Below are positions 35,373-44,300 of a stretch of DNA of 64,000 bases, in pieces. Source of the DNA: Methanosaeta sp. PtaB.Bin039 (lineage in GTDB: Archaea; Halobacteriota; Methanosarcinia; Methanotrichales; Methanotrichaceae); contig MVQI01000011.1 of NCBI GenBank assembly GCA_002067795.1, positions 1 through 64,000 of the forward strand. The letters are read 5' to 3'. Position numbers and translations under genes: made by a program. The notes below the pieces were generated by a model that was not told the origin of the DNA, did no database searches, and saw nothing but the letters and a program-made list of their open reading frames with translations. Positions within the stretch are counted from its first letter, which is position 1; each line of letters begins with the position of its first letter.

Positions 35373-36317
35373 TTGGATCTATTCGGCAAGAGAAAGGAGG
35401 AGCAGATCAGGGAGCTGCAGTCCCGAACCATTCAGCTTGAGAAGGACAAAGCCGATCTGATCGAGACCCTGCAGAAGCGAGACGAGAAGATCAAGCGCCT
35501 CTCGCGGGACTTCCAGGAGGCACAGGTCAGGTGCAAGGAGGCAGAGAGCCGGATCGCAGCCAGGGAAAGATTCAACCAGGCAGGCCAGGATACCGAATCC
35601 CAGGAGATGGCTGCTGCATCGGTCCAGGGCGGCAGGGTGCTTGGCATTCGGGAGATCCAGCTCCTGGCAGAGCGGCTGGATGAGATGCGTCTATCCAGGG
35701 CGGATCTTCTATCGGCATCCTTGACGGAAGAAGGGCTCGCAGATTTTGCTGATCTGCCGCCGCCTGCCCAAAAACTCCTGTCCAGGGTACGGCCAAAGAG
35801 AGGGGCAATTCTGTTTCATTGTCCACATCTCTTTTCACTTGTCCTGATACCACCATTTCCGGTAACCCGAGACCAGGTCAGCAGCGGGCAGGGATTTAAC
35901 CTGAAGCCCCTTCGAGAGATCCTGGATACCCCGGTGCTTATGCTCTCGCTTCATGCTGGGGAGAGCGTGATCGGCGTATCCCTGAGCTGGCAGGGATTCG
36001 AAGCCCTGGAGGTGGTGAAAAGCCAGGTGATGGGAAGGCACTCGAAGGGAGGGTGGTCTCAGCGCCGGTTTGAGCGATTGAGGGAGGAGGATGTGAAGAA
36101 CCACGCCTCAGAGGTTCTGGAGGCGCTCCGTCCAGTTCTTCAGAGGTACAGGCCGCTGCTTAGGCTCGCAGTTGTCTCGGGCGATTCCATCCTGGTCGGA
36201 ATGGTGGAGCCTGAGGTGCAGCTGCCGATATTGCAGCGCCGAATGGAGCAGCACGATTATAAAAAGAAGGCAGAGATGCTGGACGAGCTTTATGGATTTT
36301 TGTCCTACATTGTCTGA
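35373..36317 (+). CDS. Vms1/VLRF1-like release-factor-fold protein
   Basis: A 314-residue protein. Residues about 1-80 form a coiled coil (RELQSRTIQLEKDKADLIETLQ), and the C-terminal part resembles the eRF1 domain 2 fold of Vms1/ANKZF1 and bacterial VLRF1: LSLHAGESVIGVSLS ... GRHSKGGWSQRRFERLREED. The KGG-S-Q-R-F-R loop corresponds to the catalytic loop that cuts peptidyl-tRNA on stalled large subunits, a ribosome quality-control step. The TTG at 35373, after GGTGGTGGTGG, is the first start after the tRNA gene; an upstream in-frame start would run through tRNA-Arg. Its end overlaps the LRV gene by 26 bases. Confidence 0.75.
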   Translation: MDLFGKRKEEQIRELQSRTIQLEKDKADLIETLQKRDEKIKRLSRDFQEAQVRCKEAESRIAARERFNQAGQDTESQEMAAASVQGGRVLGIREIQLLAERLDEMRLSRADLLSASLTEEGLADFADLPPPAQKLLSRVRPKRGAILFHCPHLFSLVLIPPFPVTRDQVSSGQGFNLKPLREILDTPVLMLSLHAGESVIGVSLSWQGFEALEVVKSQVMGRHSKGGWSQRRFERLREEDVKNHASEVLEALRPVLQRYRPLLRLAVVSGDSILVGMVEPEVQLPILQRRMEQHDYKKKAEMLDELYGFLSYIV

Positions 36318-37197
36318 AGAGATAGGGGATAAGCGTCCGGAGCGGCTTGCCGGCGATCCCAGTACCAGCCAAGAGATCCTAAGAGAGCTTGCCAAAAGCC
36401 TGCAGTGGCATATAAGAAGGTCGGTTGGCTGGAATCCATCCACCCCTGACGACGTGCTCCGCGCTCTTGCAAGGGACCCTGTTCAATGGGTCAGGGAGGC
36501 TGTGGGCAGCAACTCGCGTGCAGATCCACAGCTGCTTATCCAGCTCTCCTCGGACCGGGACGGCTTTGTCCGGGCAGCTGTTGCGCGCAACCGGTCCACT
36601 CCCAGAGAGGTGCTCGAAGAGCTGGCCGACGATGAGATGATGGACTTCGACGCCTCATCTCAGCAGGCCAGGTATATCGTCAAGGAGTCGGCGGCCAAGA
36701 ACCCCAGCATTCAGGCAGATGCTCTCATCAGCCTTGCAGGCAGCGACAGCAGCGGGGTTCGGGCAGCAGCCGCCTCAAATCCAGGCCTGCCCGCCTCAGT
36801 CATGGAGCGGCTTGTCCAGGACCACTTTTGGATGGTGAGAGACGAGCTTGCCAAAAATCCATCCACCCCGCCAGGCATCTTGCAGATTCTGGCATACGAC
36901 CGTATAACCGATGTGCGGGAGACTGTCGGGAGGAACTGTCGTACGCCTGGCGAGTGCCTTTTCGTCCTTGCCCAGGACCGAATGTGGGAGGTCAGAAGAG
37001 CTGTTGCGGAGAATCCGGCGGCTCCAGCCAGCGTCCTATCGGCCCTGGCAGGTCACTGGTCTTTCCTTGTGCGTGAGGCGGTTGCCAGAAATCCCGGAGC
37101 CTCTGAAAGCGTGCTCGAAGAGCTGTCCAGGGATCCAGACCAGAGCGTTTTGAAAGCTGCTAGAAGCCGTTTGGGGCCGAAGCAAGACCGGATGTGA
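36292..37197 (+). CDS. LRV (leucine-rich variant) repeat protein
   Basis: A 301-residue alpha-solenoid built of about ten repeats of 24-26 residues, each of the form xxTPxxVLxxLAxDpxxxVRxAVAxN, for example PSTPDDVLRALARD then VREAVGSN. This is the LRV/HEAT-like motif. Such solenoids bind proteins or nucleic acids. There is no N-terminal Fe-S cluster motif as in some LRV proteins. The ATG 36292 lies inside the end of the release-factor-fold gene, so the two are translationally coupled and probably act together, perhaps with the solenoid as adaptor. Confidence 0.82.
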   Translation: MDFCPTLSEEIGDKRPERLAGDPSTSQEILRELAKSLQWHIRRSVGWNPSTPDDVLRALARDPVQWVREAVGSNSRADPQLLIQLSSDRDGFVRAAVARNRSTPREVLEELADDEMMDFDASSQQARYIVKESAAKNPSIQADALISLAGSDSSGVRAAAASNPGLPASVMERLVQDHFWMVRDELAKNPSTPPGILQILAYDRITDVRETVGRNCRTPGECLFVLAQDRMWEVRRAVAENPAAPASVLSALAGHWSFLVREAVARNPGASESVLEELSRDPDQSVLKAARSRLGPKQDRM

Positions 37198-37248
37198 GAT
37201 TACCCCTTTGGCCTGCTTGAGGATCCCAATATACCTCTCCGACATTCC

Positions 37249-37932
37249 TCAAAACCAGACTGCGAAAGCTCGTATGCTCGATACCGGCCAGCCCTGTGCC
37301 CCGAATGTCCCTCCCCAGCTCCTCTTGAAGACGTATTTTGTGGCCGGGTCGATCAGGGTCATCTCCGGCGAAGAGGCCTGCTGGCTGGAAGGAGCGGCGG
37401 AAGTTGTCGCCGAGGGAGTGCCTGTGTAGGCAGATACTGGCTTCAAGGATGGAAAATGGGCCTGAGATGCATCGGAATCAATGACATTCGCCTTCTTATT
37501 GGCTGTCTGGCAGCGCAGGTTTAAGCTGCATTCAAGATACTCGGAGATCTCATCGCCGAGCAGATCGTCCTCGAGGATGCTTCGCCCCGACGGCATGCCT
37601 GAGGATACGGATTGCGGCTGGTCTGGATACAGGTCCTCCCAGGTCACGACCCCTACGAGGTCGCATGCCACCGGGGATGCAAGACGCACAAGGCCGCAGG
37701 CTGAGAGAGGTTCTTGTTCTTTCAGCATATGCCAAAGACGCCTGGCCTTGGCCACGCCATCGCTGACCTCAGGGCTCCAGGGGCCTGGGTTGAAGCTGTC
37801 CAGGATTGCCCTGACAGTATCAGTCGGCATAGCCACATAATTATATTCATTCGGATATACTGAATTTCTGGCCCCGGTCGATGCATAGACCGCTTTCATC
37901 AGCATCTGATAGCTCAGCGTAGGCTCGGCCAT
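37249..37932 (-). CDS. hypothetical protein, unknown
   Basis: A 227-residue soluble protein without signal peptide. The N-terminal 130 residues look structured (NYVAMPTDTVRAILDSFNPGPW, GVAKARRLWHMLKEQEPL, VACDLVGVVTWEDLYPDQ), followed by a Ser/Ala/Thr-rich linker and a short C-terminal tail (TLIDPATKYVFKRSWGG). I do not recognise it. AGGAGGT occurs 13 bases before the ATG and a TTTATATTA box overlaps it, so expression is likely. It converges on the LRV gene. Confidence 0.65.
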   Translation of the reverse strand: MAEPTLSYQMLMKAVYASTGARNSVYPNEYNYVAMPTDTVRAILDSFNPGPWSPEVSDGVAKARRLWHMLKEQEPLSACGLVRLASPVACDLVGVVTWEDLYPDQPQSVSSGMPSGRSILEDDLLGDEISEYLECSLNLRCQTANKKANVIDSDASQAHFPSLKPVSAYTGTPSATTSAAPSSQQASSPEMTLIDPATKYVFKRSWGGTFGAQGWPVSSIRAFAVWF

Positions 37933-38156
37933 ATTAATACAAATTACCTCCTAATATAAACATTTTTTCAAATTGATCCATAATTTGAACCGTCCATCTC
38001 CCATTCCAGGTGATCTTGGATGCTGCTGGCGCCAAGCTGGACAACCAGGCATAGGGACAGCCAGGCGCAAGATGCCCCGCCAATCCGACAGCATCAATCT
38101 CCGCCATGCCAGGATTGGGGACTGCAGAGAAAAAGGTGCGGACAGATGTGATGTTA

Positions 38157-38948
38157 TTAAAAGCAACATCCTTTTCGTGAGGGGACCTCAAACTGGTCGT
38201 TCAGGTATGACTGCATCTCCACAAGCGCGGATCTCAGTGTGCCCTTGTGGTCGTAATCGGCGAGTATCTGCTCGAGCTCCTGGGCTGGTCGGCCCTTCAG
38301 ATCTCTGGCTGCCTGGGTTATGTTAGGTATCGCACGCAGCAGGTTGTCTACCAGGGCGATCGTGGCCTTGCGGGCTGTTCTGGAGAGGGGGTTTAGGTCT
38401 ATTGCGATGACGGTCTTTCCCATGGCCACCAGGGCTTCGCACCGGTCGCCGTCCTCGAGGGGGATGAGCACGACGTCTGCATCGTATATCCCTCCTCGTG
38501 TGGCCAGGGCACGGGCGTGGTCCAGTCCGGGGACTGCAGCGTCTGGGTGCTCCCCAAGGACCCTGTCTGCCCCAAGGCTGCGCAGAAGGTCTGCGATCAG
38601 GCCGACCCGCTCCTCGCTGCGGTGGAACAGGTTTACCTCAAGGGGTGCTCCCACCGCCCGGGCCAGGTCGACCATCTCCTGAGGGGCCAGAGCAGCTACA
38701 TTGCCGTTGACGCTGATGGCAGGCTGCCTGGCCAGTATCAGTGCTGCTGCAGCTGCCCGTGCTGCCGCCGCCGCTGAGGAAAGCGTGCGCTCGCCGATCA
38801 GGTAGTCGAAGGCCTCGCCCCGGCCCTGAGCTATCAGGCCCTGTGTGCTCGTCAAGCCCTTCTTGACGCCGGTGGCTATCTTCTCCCTGGCCATGAGCGA
38901 GGCGTAGCGGGGGTGAGACAGAGGTATCTCAGTCAATGAACACACCAC
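38157..38948 (-). CDS. 4-phosphopantoate--beta-alanine ligase (phosphopantothenate synthetase)
   Basis: A 263-residue archaeal-type enzyme that joins 4-phosphopantoate and beta-alanine with ATP, replacing bacterial PanC and CoaA. Recognisable: IPLSHPRYASLMAREKIATGV, AFDYLIGERTLSSAA, INGNVAALAPQEM (here SVNGNV), APLEVNLFHRSEERV and IAIDLNPLSRTARKATI. The start is GTG 38948 or a nearby internal GTG/TTG, overlapping pantoate kinase by about 20 bases. It is the last gene of a CoA operon (coaBC, pantoate kinase, this). The 224 bases between it and the next gene hold no gene I can support. Confidence 0.93.
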   Translation of the reverse strand: MVCSLTEIPLSHPRYASLMAREKIATGVKKGLTSTQGLIAQGRGEAFDYLIGERTLSSAAAAARAAAAALILARQPAISVNGNVAALAPQEMVDLARAVGAPLEVNLFHRSEERVGLIADLLRSLGADRVLGEHPDAAVPGLDHARALATRGGIYDADVVLIPLEDGDRCEALVAMGKTVIAIDLNPLSRTARKATIALVDNLLRAIPNITQAARDLKGRPAQELEQILADYDHKGTLRSALVEMQSYLNDQFEVPSRKGCCF

Positions 38949-39801
38949 CCTGGGTCACCCATGTCTCGATGACCGGTCCGAACTCGGACAGCGCTGCCTC
39001 TGCTCCAGGTCCCCAGGCGAAGACCGAGTCGCCAAGCATGATCATCGATGCTTGGCCGCCAGCAGATCGAACGGCATCAATCGCGTCTGCAGCCCAGCTT
39101 GAGGCAAGCTCAGTCTCCTGGGTGAACCGATACGAGAGCTCGAGGAAGCTCTCCCAGGTGGGTCGGCGCAGCATCTCGCCAATCGCCCTCTCTCCGGCAG
39201 CATTCACCCGCCGCATGGTGGCAGGATCTGAGAGGATCTCCCTTGTGGATATGGGGCCTCGAACCGAGCAGAAGATGCGGGTGGGCGGCAGCAATATCCG
39301 GTCCACCTTGCCCACCCCCGGCCCTCCCGGATGCAGGCGGATAACGCATCCGCCGGTGTTCTGGGCGATGACATCCCCAAGGCCGGTTCCGCTGGTCACC
39401 TCCGCCCTGTGAGCCACGGCAGCGGCCGCATCGCAGGTCAATCCAAGCCCAAACAGCATGTTTATTGAGTGAGCGCATCCCAAAGCACCAGCTCCGCTGG
39501 CACCAAAGCCAGCTCCCATCATCATCTGAAGTTCAGTCGATACGCGGACCGGGGAAGGCGCCAGCGCTTCAACCACATATCGGCTGACAGGAGCGGCGGA
39601 TGGAAGGCCGTCTATCAGTATCTGGGTCTCATCCGAGATCTGCACAACTGTTCTTGCTCCAAGTGAAAGGGTGAGGCCGCAACCCATTGAGCCGGCACTC
39701 AGTGGATCCGGATTGGTTCTGGCCAGGAAGAACCCGGTTATGTGGCCCGGAGCAAAGGCAGCGGCTGATCTGATCCTGGACTTTGGCTCCGGTTCGATCA
39801 T
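38929..39801 (-). CDS. pantoate kinase (GHMP family)
   Basis: A 290-residue archaeal kinase that phosphorylates pantoate before condensation with beta-alanine. GHMP features: AFAPGHITGFF (N-terminal), the ATP loop GAGFGASGAGALG and a C-terminal TQGGVFID tail. Together with the overlapping downstream ligase it forms the archaeal bypass of pantothenate kinase. Its start overlaps the coaBC stop by four bases and its end overlaps the ligase gene, so all three are coupled. Confidence 0.93.
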   Translation of the reverse strand: MIEPEPKSRIRSAAAFAPGHITGFFLARTNPDPLSAGSMGCGLTLSLGARTVVQISDETQILIDGLPSAAPVSRYVVEALAPSPVRVSTELQMMMGAGFGASGAGALGCAHSINMLFGLGLTCDAAAAVAHRAEVTSGTGLGDVIAQNTGGCVIRLHPGGPGVGKVDRILLPPTRIFCSVRGPISTREILSDPATMRRVNAAGERAIGEMLRRPTWESFLELSYRFTQETELASSWAADAIDAVRSAGGQASMIMLGDSVFAWGPGAEAALSEFGPVIETWVTQGGVFID

Positions 39802-41045
39802 CCCCTCACCGCCTCCACCAGCGCATCTATTATGGCCCTGGCTATCAGGCTCTTGTGCCCCCTCGCCTCCATGACCCGGCCGTCCTTTCCAATTATAAGC
39901 ACGCGGTTCTCTTCAGTGCCCATTCCGCCGCTGCCGACATCATTGGCCACCACGATATCGGATCCCGATCGCTGCATTGACTCCCTGGCGCTGGACACCA
40001 GCTCCTGGTCGGATACGAATGTCTCTGCCTTGAAGGTGATCATGCGAAGAAGCGGATGAGCCTCGCGTACCGCCCGCACTATCTTGACTGTTGGGCGGAG
40101 GTGCAGGACCAGTTCGTCCCCGGACTTGATCTTCTGCTCTTCTGGGTCAAGCGTATAGTCTCCCACGGCCGCGGCGGCGATCATTGCCTGGTACCTGCCG
40201 CAAGAAAGCTCTTTCACAACAGCCTCCAGCATATCCGAGGCGCTCTCGGCGTATATCTGCTGAAACGGCAGGTCCAGATGGAAGCGGTGGACCAGGGCGA
40301 CGTCTGCCCCCATCCGGTAAGCCTGGAATGCCAGCTCAACGCCGGTGCGACCGGAGGCCCGGTTGGTGAGGATGCGTATCGGATCAATCCTCTCGGCTGT
40401 CGAGCCGCTGGTTATCAGCACGCCTATGCCCCGCAGGTCGCCGGGGCCAAGGAGACGCTCAACATCGAGGACTATGTGGCTGTTCTCGGCGATCTTGGCC
40501 TTCGACTCCTCCAGGCGGGGGCCGACCACGACTACCCCCATTTGCTCAAGGCGGCGAAGGTTCTCCACCACAGCAGGGTGGCAGTACATAGCCTCGTGCA
40601 TTGCGGGGACCACCATCACCTTCTTCTTGCTGCCTATGGCAGTGGTGGCAAACGTGGTGACTGCGGTGTCGTCTATTCCGCAGGCCATCTTGCCTATGGT
40701 ATTGGCTGTCGCCGGAGCGACCAGCAGCAGGTCGGCTGGCCCTTCCATACCGCACAGCTCCACATGCTCCACGCGGCCTGTGATCTCGGTTATGACAGGC
40801 TGGCCTGAGGCGTACTCAAGCGCCGAAGGGTGCAGGATCTGACAGGCTGCGCGGCTCATAACGCAATGAACCCTGGCTCCGCGCCGGATTAAGTCGCGAA
40901 CGAGGTCCACTGTTCGCACTGCAGCGATGCTGCCGGTGACTGCGACAACGATCGTCTTGCCCCGTAGGTAATCGCTTACCGTGCCGGATATGCTCAGTTC
41001 CATCAGCCGAATTGATTTGCGGCCGGGCAAGAAAAGCTTTGTCAT
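39798..41045 (-). CDS. coaBC: phosphopantothenoylcysteine decarboxylase/synthetase
   Basis: A 415-residue fused enzyme. The N-terminal CoaC half (flavin decarboxylase) has VVAVTGSIAAVRTVDLVRDL, HPSALEYASGQPV and PAMHEAMYCHPAV; the C-terminal CoaB half has VLITSGSTAERIDPIRILTNRASG, AAAVGDY and IVVANDVGSGGMG. It joins 4-phosphopantothenate with cysteine and then decarboxylates to 4-phosphopantetheine. I choose ATG 41045 as start; an earlier in-frame ATG (41105) gives non-family residues. It leads a tight CoA operon; tRNA-Met lies upstream in the opposite direction. Confidence 0.93.
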   Translation of the reverse strand: MTKLFLPGRKSIRLMELSISGTVSDYLRGKTIVVAVTGSIAAVRTVDLVRDLIRRGARVHCVMSRAACQILHPSALEYASGQPVITEITGRVEHVELCGMEGPADLLLVAPATANTIGKMACGIDDTAVTTFATTAIGSKKKVMVVPAMHEAMYCHPAVVENLRRLEQMGVVVVGPRLEESKAKIAENSHIVLDVERLLGPGDLRGIGVLITSGSTAERIDPIRILTNRASGRTGVELAFQAYRMGADVALVHRFHLDLPFQQIYAESASDMLEAVVKELSCGRYQAMIAAAAVGDYTLDPEEQKIKSGDELVLHLRPTVKIVRAVREAHPLLRMITFKAETFVSDQELVSSARESMQRSGSDIVVANDVGSGGMGTEENRVLIIGKDGRVMEARGHKSLIARAIIDALVEAVRG

Positions 41046-41196
41046 GGGTGCGGCCTTTGCCTGACAGATGAGGGATAAGATAGCCGGTTCTTCGGCCAAT
41101 TCCACGATGCGTTCTCTTGTGTCTGGTCCTGCCCTTTTCGGTCGGAGGGCATGAGCATAAGCCTTATGTAATAAATCAGATGAGGAGCTTTGCCGG

Positions 41197-41304
41197 GCCG
41201 GGGTGGCCTAGCTGGTTAGGGCGCAAGACTCATAGGGAACCGCAAAAAATTTGCGCCTGTCCTGAGGCATCTTGAAGTCGCGGGCTCGAATCCCGCCCCC
41301 GGCA
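41197..41304 (+). tRNA. elongator tRNA-Met (CAT) with 34-base intron
   Basis: Acceptor GCCGGGG (41197-41203) pairs with CCCCGGC (41297-41303), discriminator A. Anticodon stem CAAGA (41224-41228) pairs with TCTTG (41270-41274); loop CTCATA/A, anticodon CAT at 41231-41233. T arm GCGGG-CTCGAAT-CCCGC. The intron is 41235-41268: CTCA of the loop pairs with TGAG in the intron with three-base bulges, and an inner CGCAAA/TTTGCG hairpin closes it, a canonical bulge-helix-bulge. G1-C72 and the anticodon stem without three G-C pairs mark an elongator, not an initiator; tRNA-Ile2 is the alternative reading. CCA is not encoded. Confidence 0.9.
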
Positions 41305-41588
41305 CCTATTTACTAGTAACATGGTCTGCGGGAAAGCGATTCAATCTGATAGGATCGCACACTCTATTATGGGATCTCTTAATCTCTAAGATTTCGGCGC
41401 TACTTGCTGCCCAAGATTGCCCGAGGGGCTTTCTTGATGGATCTCGTTATCAAACGAGTCTCTATCATAAGATCCAAGGACGGATTTTCTCCTCTGCCTG
41501 CGAAACGAAACTCCACGACTGCCCATCCTCGGCACCTACTTTCTGGCGAGTTTGACCATATGATGACGATTAACGATAAACTCCAATC

Positions 41589-41915
41589 TCATTCCTGCTG
41601 GCCTGTGGTCGAGCTCTCATAGATCTCCCTGAGCCTTCCTGCGATCTGCCTGGTCAGCCTCCTTTCCACGGCATCGAGGAATGTCTGCGCACACTGCGGT
41701 GCAATGCACAGCAGGCATTCGGAGCCGTCCATGGCTCGCTCTGCCAGATACTTCAGGTCTTTGTCGTCCAGCCTCTCCAGCCGGAACTGGAAGTCGTCCT
41801 TGTCTGTTACGTAGTAGCTGGAGATGGATGTGAGCAGGCTGCCTGCAGCTTCAGGCTCCTTGCATGGCACCAGCTTCTTTAAGATCTTTATATCTTTTCT
41901 GTTGAGCTTCTTCAT
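41589..41915 (-). CDS. small soluble protein, unknown
   Basis: A 108-residue protein starting MKKLNRKDIKILKKLVPCKE. Helical and charged, with a FQFRLERLDDKDLKYLAERAMDGSE segment and three cysteines near the middle (CLLCIAPQC) that might bind metal. I do not know the family. Upstream ATGs (to 41927) add only four residues. The 284 bases between it and the tRNA show nothing clear. Confidence 0.6.
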   Translation of the reverse strand: MKKLNRKDIKILKKLVPCKEPEAAGSLLTSISSYYVTDKDDFQFRLERLDDKDLKYLAERAMDGSECLLCIAPQCAQTFLDAVERRLTRQIAGRLREIYESSTTGQQE

Positions 41916-42356
41916 CAACATCATCACCTGGATGGTGTCTCCTCACCTGTTCCCAGATCGATCGTCCTGCAGATCTGGAGTGCGATTTGAAACACAGATG
42001 AAATGTCCGGCTTCATTTCTACTGTCATATCTTGGTGCTTAGGGCTCTTAGGCCTTTCTGTGCATCCCCGTACATTGTGAGGACGGAAGACAGAAATCTG
42101 CCCCCTGGTGGTCTTTGTCTCCTGGCCAAGTGGCATCAGGAGATCAAGCATTTCTTACATGCCTCACGCAGGCCAGGAACCACCCATATCCAGAGATCAA
42201 CTCGCATTATTGGCATTACCACTGCTCTTTCTTGCCCTTTCCGCAACATTATTGGCCAATGATTCAGTTAAAAGATATCGATTTTGATATTGATGATTGC
42301 GAAAATCTGTTTTTTCCAGGGAATGAATATCTTATTGAAAATATTTCAGCAAATTT

Positions 42357-42436
42357 AATTATAGTCAAGAACCAAATTACTTAAATAGACACAATTGACC
42401 AAAGTAGCCGGAGCATTACGGTGATAAGTTCAAATC
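42357..42436 (-). repeat. dispersed repeat, copy B
   Basis: The reverse complement of this segment matches positions 218-300. It ends three bases before the 18-bp tandem array (42440-42583), and its last part (GGTTCTTGACTATAATT on the minus strand) differs from the array unit at only about three positions, but in the opposite orientation. The surrounding 41916-42641 has no gene that I can support. Confidence 0.7.
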
Positions 42437-42439
42437 TTT

Positions 42440-42583
42440 GGGTTCTTAGCTATAATTGGGTTCTTAGCTATAATTGGGTTCTTAGCTATAATTGGGTTCT
42501 TAGCTATAATTGGGTTCTTAGCTATAATTGGGTTCTTAGCTATAATTGGGTTCTTAGCTATAATTGGGTTCTTGGCTATAATT
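42440..42583 (+). repeat. 18-bp tandem repeat, eight copies
   Basis: The unit GGGTTCTTAGCTATAATT is repeated eight times without a break; seven copies are identical and the last has one change (TTGG for TTAG). On the minus strand it reads open as an IIAKNP repeat, but there is no ribosome site or plausible start, so I treat it as noncoding. Perfect identity implies recent expansion. Confidence 0.95.
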
Positions 42584-42641
42584 GCAGAGGATGATCTCGA
42601 CTCGATCCCCTGGACGCTTGCCAATCTTGCGGCCTTTCATA

Positions 42642-43532
42642 TCAAATGGCAAGCATCTTCTCGATCGCTCTTCTTGCCCTTACTGCAATCGCCTCTGGAA
42701 CCTCGACCTTTGGCTGACCTGTGCGCAGGGAATTGAGAAGCTTGTCCACCGTTGTCTTCTTCATGTTCTGACAGATGGCGTCTGTGCTAAGTGGATAGAA
42801 CTCCTTTTGCGGCATCTCCTTCTTCAGCCTGTGTAGCATGCCGTTTTCAGTCCCGATGATGAACTCGCTTGTCCTGCTGGCCTTGGCGTGCCTGGCCATG
42901 CCGGAGGTGCTGAAGACGCCATCGGCCAGGTCGATGACCTCAGGCCTGCACTCGGGGTGGACAAGAAGCTCGGCCTGGGGGTGGAGGCGGCGGGCTTTGA
43001 GGACATCGTCCGGGCGGAACCGGTCGTGGACGTAGCAATAACCGTTCCAGGGGATGACCTCCTTATCGACATGTCTGGCCACGTAACGTGCCAGATTTTC
43101 GTCTGGGACCATCAGTACCTGTCTGTTTGGAAGGGAAGAGACAACGGAGATTGCGTTGGCTGAGGTGCAGCATATATCGCTCTCGGCCTTGACCTCAGCA
43201 GTCGAATTGACGTAGCATACCACAGATGCTTCCGGGTACAGCTCCCTGGCCTCCCTGACCTGATCCGCGGTGACCATCTGGGCCATGGGGCATCTTGCCG
43301 AAGGTTCCGGCAGGACGACATCCTTCCTTGGAGAGAGGATGGCAGCCGTTTCCGCCATGAAATCGACGCCGCAAAATAGGACCATCGTGCAATCGATTTT
43401 GGCTGCGGTTCGGCTCAGCTCCAGCGAGTCGCCCACAAAGTCGGCCAAATCCTGGACCGGAGGTATCTGATAGTTATGTGCAAGGATAACTGCGTCCTTC
43501 TCCTTCTTGAGCCGATGTATCTCCTGGATCAT
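42642..43532 (-). CDS. nadA: quinolinate synthase
   Basis: A 296-residue NadA that condenses iminoaspartate with dihydroxyacetone phosphate into quinolinate for NAD. The family start (IHRLKKEKDAVILAHNYQIP), three 4Fe-4S cluster cysteines in FCGVDFMAET, HPECRPEV and AICQNMKKTT, and the triplicated fold are all present. It is slightly shorter than bacterial NadA but normal for archaea. NadB is not adjacent. Start ATG 43532; a 219-base region upstream carries promoters for this and the divergent cupin gene. Confidence 0.95.
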   Translation of the reverse strand: MIQEIHRLKKEKDAVILAHNYQIPPVQDLADFVGDSLELSRTAAKIDCTMVLFCGVDFMAETAAILSPRKDVVLPEPSARCPMAQMVTADQVREARELYPEASVVCYVNSTAEVKAESDICCTSANAISVVSSLPNRQVLMVPDENLARYVARHVDKEVIPWNGYCYVHDRFRPDDVLKARRLHPQAELLVHPECRPEVIDLADGVFSTSGMARHAKASRTSEFIIGTENGMLHRLKKEMPQKEFYPLSTDAICQNMKKTTVDKLLNSLRTGQPKVEVPEAIAVRARRAIEKMLAI

Positions 43533-43719
43533 GCCCCACCATTCACAATTGTTATTCGCCGCCGTTAGCGGCCGTTCCTCATAAAAGGTTTTCGCTGATC
43601 GCCCGACTTTATAATCCTATCCTCTGCCTTCGGAGGGCAGGATTTATAACCGTCATCCATTTAATTGTCGGCCTGCCTGCGGGGATGCGGAAATGACGAA
43701 ATCCGCCACCAGGTGCAGG

Positions 43720-43728
43720 ATATATATA
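43720..43728 (+). promoter_or_regulatory. TATA box of cupin regulator/acyl-CoA synthetase operon
   Basis: ATATATATA lies about 28 bases before the ATG at 43752, implying transcription begins close to the GGGGAATCACC leader just before the gene. No operator is obvious, but the first gene encodes a DNA-binding protein that may bind here. Confidence 0.55.
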
Positions 43729-43751
43729 CGGGTACATAATGGGGAATCACC

Positions 43752-44300
43752 ATGAAGGAGAAGATAGAGGATGTCGGCACCCGTGTGAAGGAGCTGCGGG
43801 AGCTCTCCCGGGTGGAACCTGAGGAAATGGCGAAATATCTCAGGGTGCCGGTTGAGACCTATAAATGCTACGAGGAGGGCAAGATCGACATCCCGGCCAG
43901 CGTTCTTTTCGGGATCGCCCAGAAGTTCGACGTGGACATGGCCCTTCTGCTTACCGGCGACGAGCCGAAGATGAACATCTTCACGGTGACCAGGAGCGGT
44001 GAGGGTTCAGAGGTGGAGAGACGGAGGCAGTACAAGTATCAGAATCTGGCTCCAAAGTTCAAGCACAAGAAGGCCGAGCCGTTCATAGTTATTGTGGAGC
44101 CTAGAAAGGATCGTCCGGTCGAGTACAGCCACCCCGGTCAGGAGTTCAATTACGTCATGGAGGGGACGCTGCGGGTCACTATCCACGGCCAGGAGATCGT
44201 CCTGGAGAAGGGGGATTCCCTATTCTTCGATTCATCCTATAAGCACGCCGTTGAATCGCTGAACGACCGGCCGGCCAAGATGCTGGCCATAGTCATGTAA
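43752..44300 (+). CDS. XRE-type HTH regulator with cupin domain
   Basis: A 182-residue protein. Residues about 8-65 are an XRE-type helix-turn-helix ([32 protein letters not shown]); residues about 105-182 are a cupin sensor barrel ([41 protein letters not shown]) with metal-type His/Glu positions. Such fusions sense a small acid or metabolite. It begins the operon of acyl-CoA synthetase and oxidoreductase genes (81 bases to the next), so it likely controls it in response to its substrate. Confidence 0.9.
   Translation: MKEKIEDVGTRVKELRELSRVEPEEMAKYLRVPVETYKCYEEGKIDIPASVLFGIAQKFDVDMALLLTGDEPKMNIFTVTRSGEGSEVERRRQYKYQNLAPKFKHKKAEPFIVIVEPRKDRPVEYSHPGQEFNYVMEGTLRVTIHGQEIVLEKGDSLFFDSSYKHAVESLNDRPAKMLAIVM

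Noticed and set aside
42440-42583. CRISPR array
   Set aside because: Units follow each other without spacers and no cas genes are in the window. The same holds for the arrays at 63025 and 56529.
42430-42624. Open frame over the 18-bp array reading as IIAKNP repeats
   Set aside because: It exists only because 18 is divisible by three; there is no ribosome site and the flanks do not continue as a protein.
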